Shown: piece after piece, positions 63,947 to 64,000 of the stretch
How positions within the stretch are numbered: the stretch's first letter is position 1
How the letters are laid out: each line of letters opens with the position of its first letter
Source: UBA4408 sp002389785
GTDB lineage: Bacteria > Bacteroidota > Bacteroidia > UBA4408
DNA length: 64,000 nt
Assembly: GCA_035438985.1 (NCBI GenBank)
Contig: DAORJK010000001.1
Coordinates: forward strand, 535,332 to 599,331
Direction: 5' to 3'
The notes under the pieces: generated by a model
Databases searched by the model: none
Told to the model about the DNA's origin: nothing
What the model saw: only the letters and a program-made list of their open reading frames with translations
Translations under genes and position numbers: made by a program

Positions 63947-64000
63947 TGTAACGTCCTAGAATAAGTTGACGGATTTTTATTTAATCCCGGTTGCCTCAGG
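63947..64000 (-). mobile_element. End of a second IS3-like element copy, running out of the window
   Basis: Fifty-four bases identical to 40869-40922, including the TGTAACGTCC terminus and the 3' end of the transposase frame (stop codon region). The element presumably continues beyond the window with its transposase on the minus strand. The 206 bases between rnc and this end contain nothing recognisable. Confidence 0.7.

Overview
The window reads as a chromosomal segment of a member of the Bacteroidota. It is AT-rich and densely coding, and it has the group's hallmarks: two secreted proteins with type IX secretion (T9SS) C-terminal sorting domains (type A and type B), a PorP/SprF-family protein, the PorG-UppS-BamA-OmpH-OmpH-MurI gene order known from Porphyromonas and Flavobacteria, and upstream sequences matching the Bacteroidota -7 promoter consensus TAnnTTTG. 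I cannot name a genus from the sequence. No tRNA, rRNA or CRISPR array was seen.

Layout. 1-454: 3' end of mutY. 688-3759: secreted multidomain protein with GEVED domains and a type A sorting domain. 3904-6287 (minus): homogentisate operon hmgA-hpd, ending in a hairpin terminator. 6665-19998: a 3,289-residue secreted protein made of 32 Ig/cadherin-like repeats with a type B sorting domain, followed by PorP/SprF and an OmpA/TPR/PD40 protein; this looks like a surface adhesin with its own secretion and anchoring partners. 20090-27082: MORN-repeat protein, cysS, an M28 lipoprotein, dCMP deaminase, a radical SAM/B12-type protein and a CNNM/CorC-type protein. 27158-33476: envelope biogenesis run porG-uppS-bamA-ompH-ompH-(terminator)-murI. 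33479-36378: gamma carbonic anhydrase, DAHP synthase/chorismate mutase fusion, fatty-acid desaturase. 36566-40862: polA, then a lipoprotein and a small secreted protein of unknown function.

40869-44005 (minus): remnant of an IS3-like element next to a three-gene partner-switching module (SiaB-type kinase, SiaC-type DUF1987 phosphoprotein, TPR-transmembrane-PP2C phosphatase). 44244-52867: rnpA-yidD-S41 protease, O-antigen ligase, recG, pheT. 52870-54170: small lipoprotein and outer-membrane barrel. 54167-59446 (minus): surface-polysaccharide precursor cluster (MacB-like permease, galE, rfbB, WbpP-like epimerase, CpsB/YwqE phosphatase). 59953-63740: M20 dipeptidase, then acpP-fabF-rnc. The last 54 bases repeat exactly the end of the IS remnant at 40869, so a second and possibly intact copy probably begins at the window edge.

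The most unusual internal structure is in the giant adhesin. Its repeats show a seven-domain block duplication (8954-11008 against 11009-13063) and an alternating two-domain super-repeat in the C-terminal third. In two repeats a lost core cysteine appears to be replaced by one in the preceding linker. All family calls are made by eye from motifs; no database search was run.
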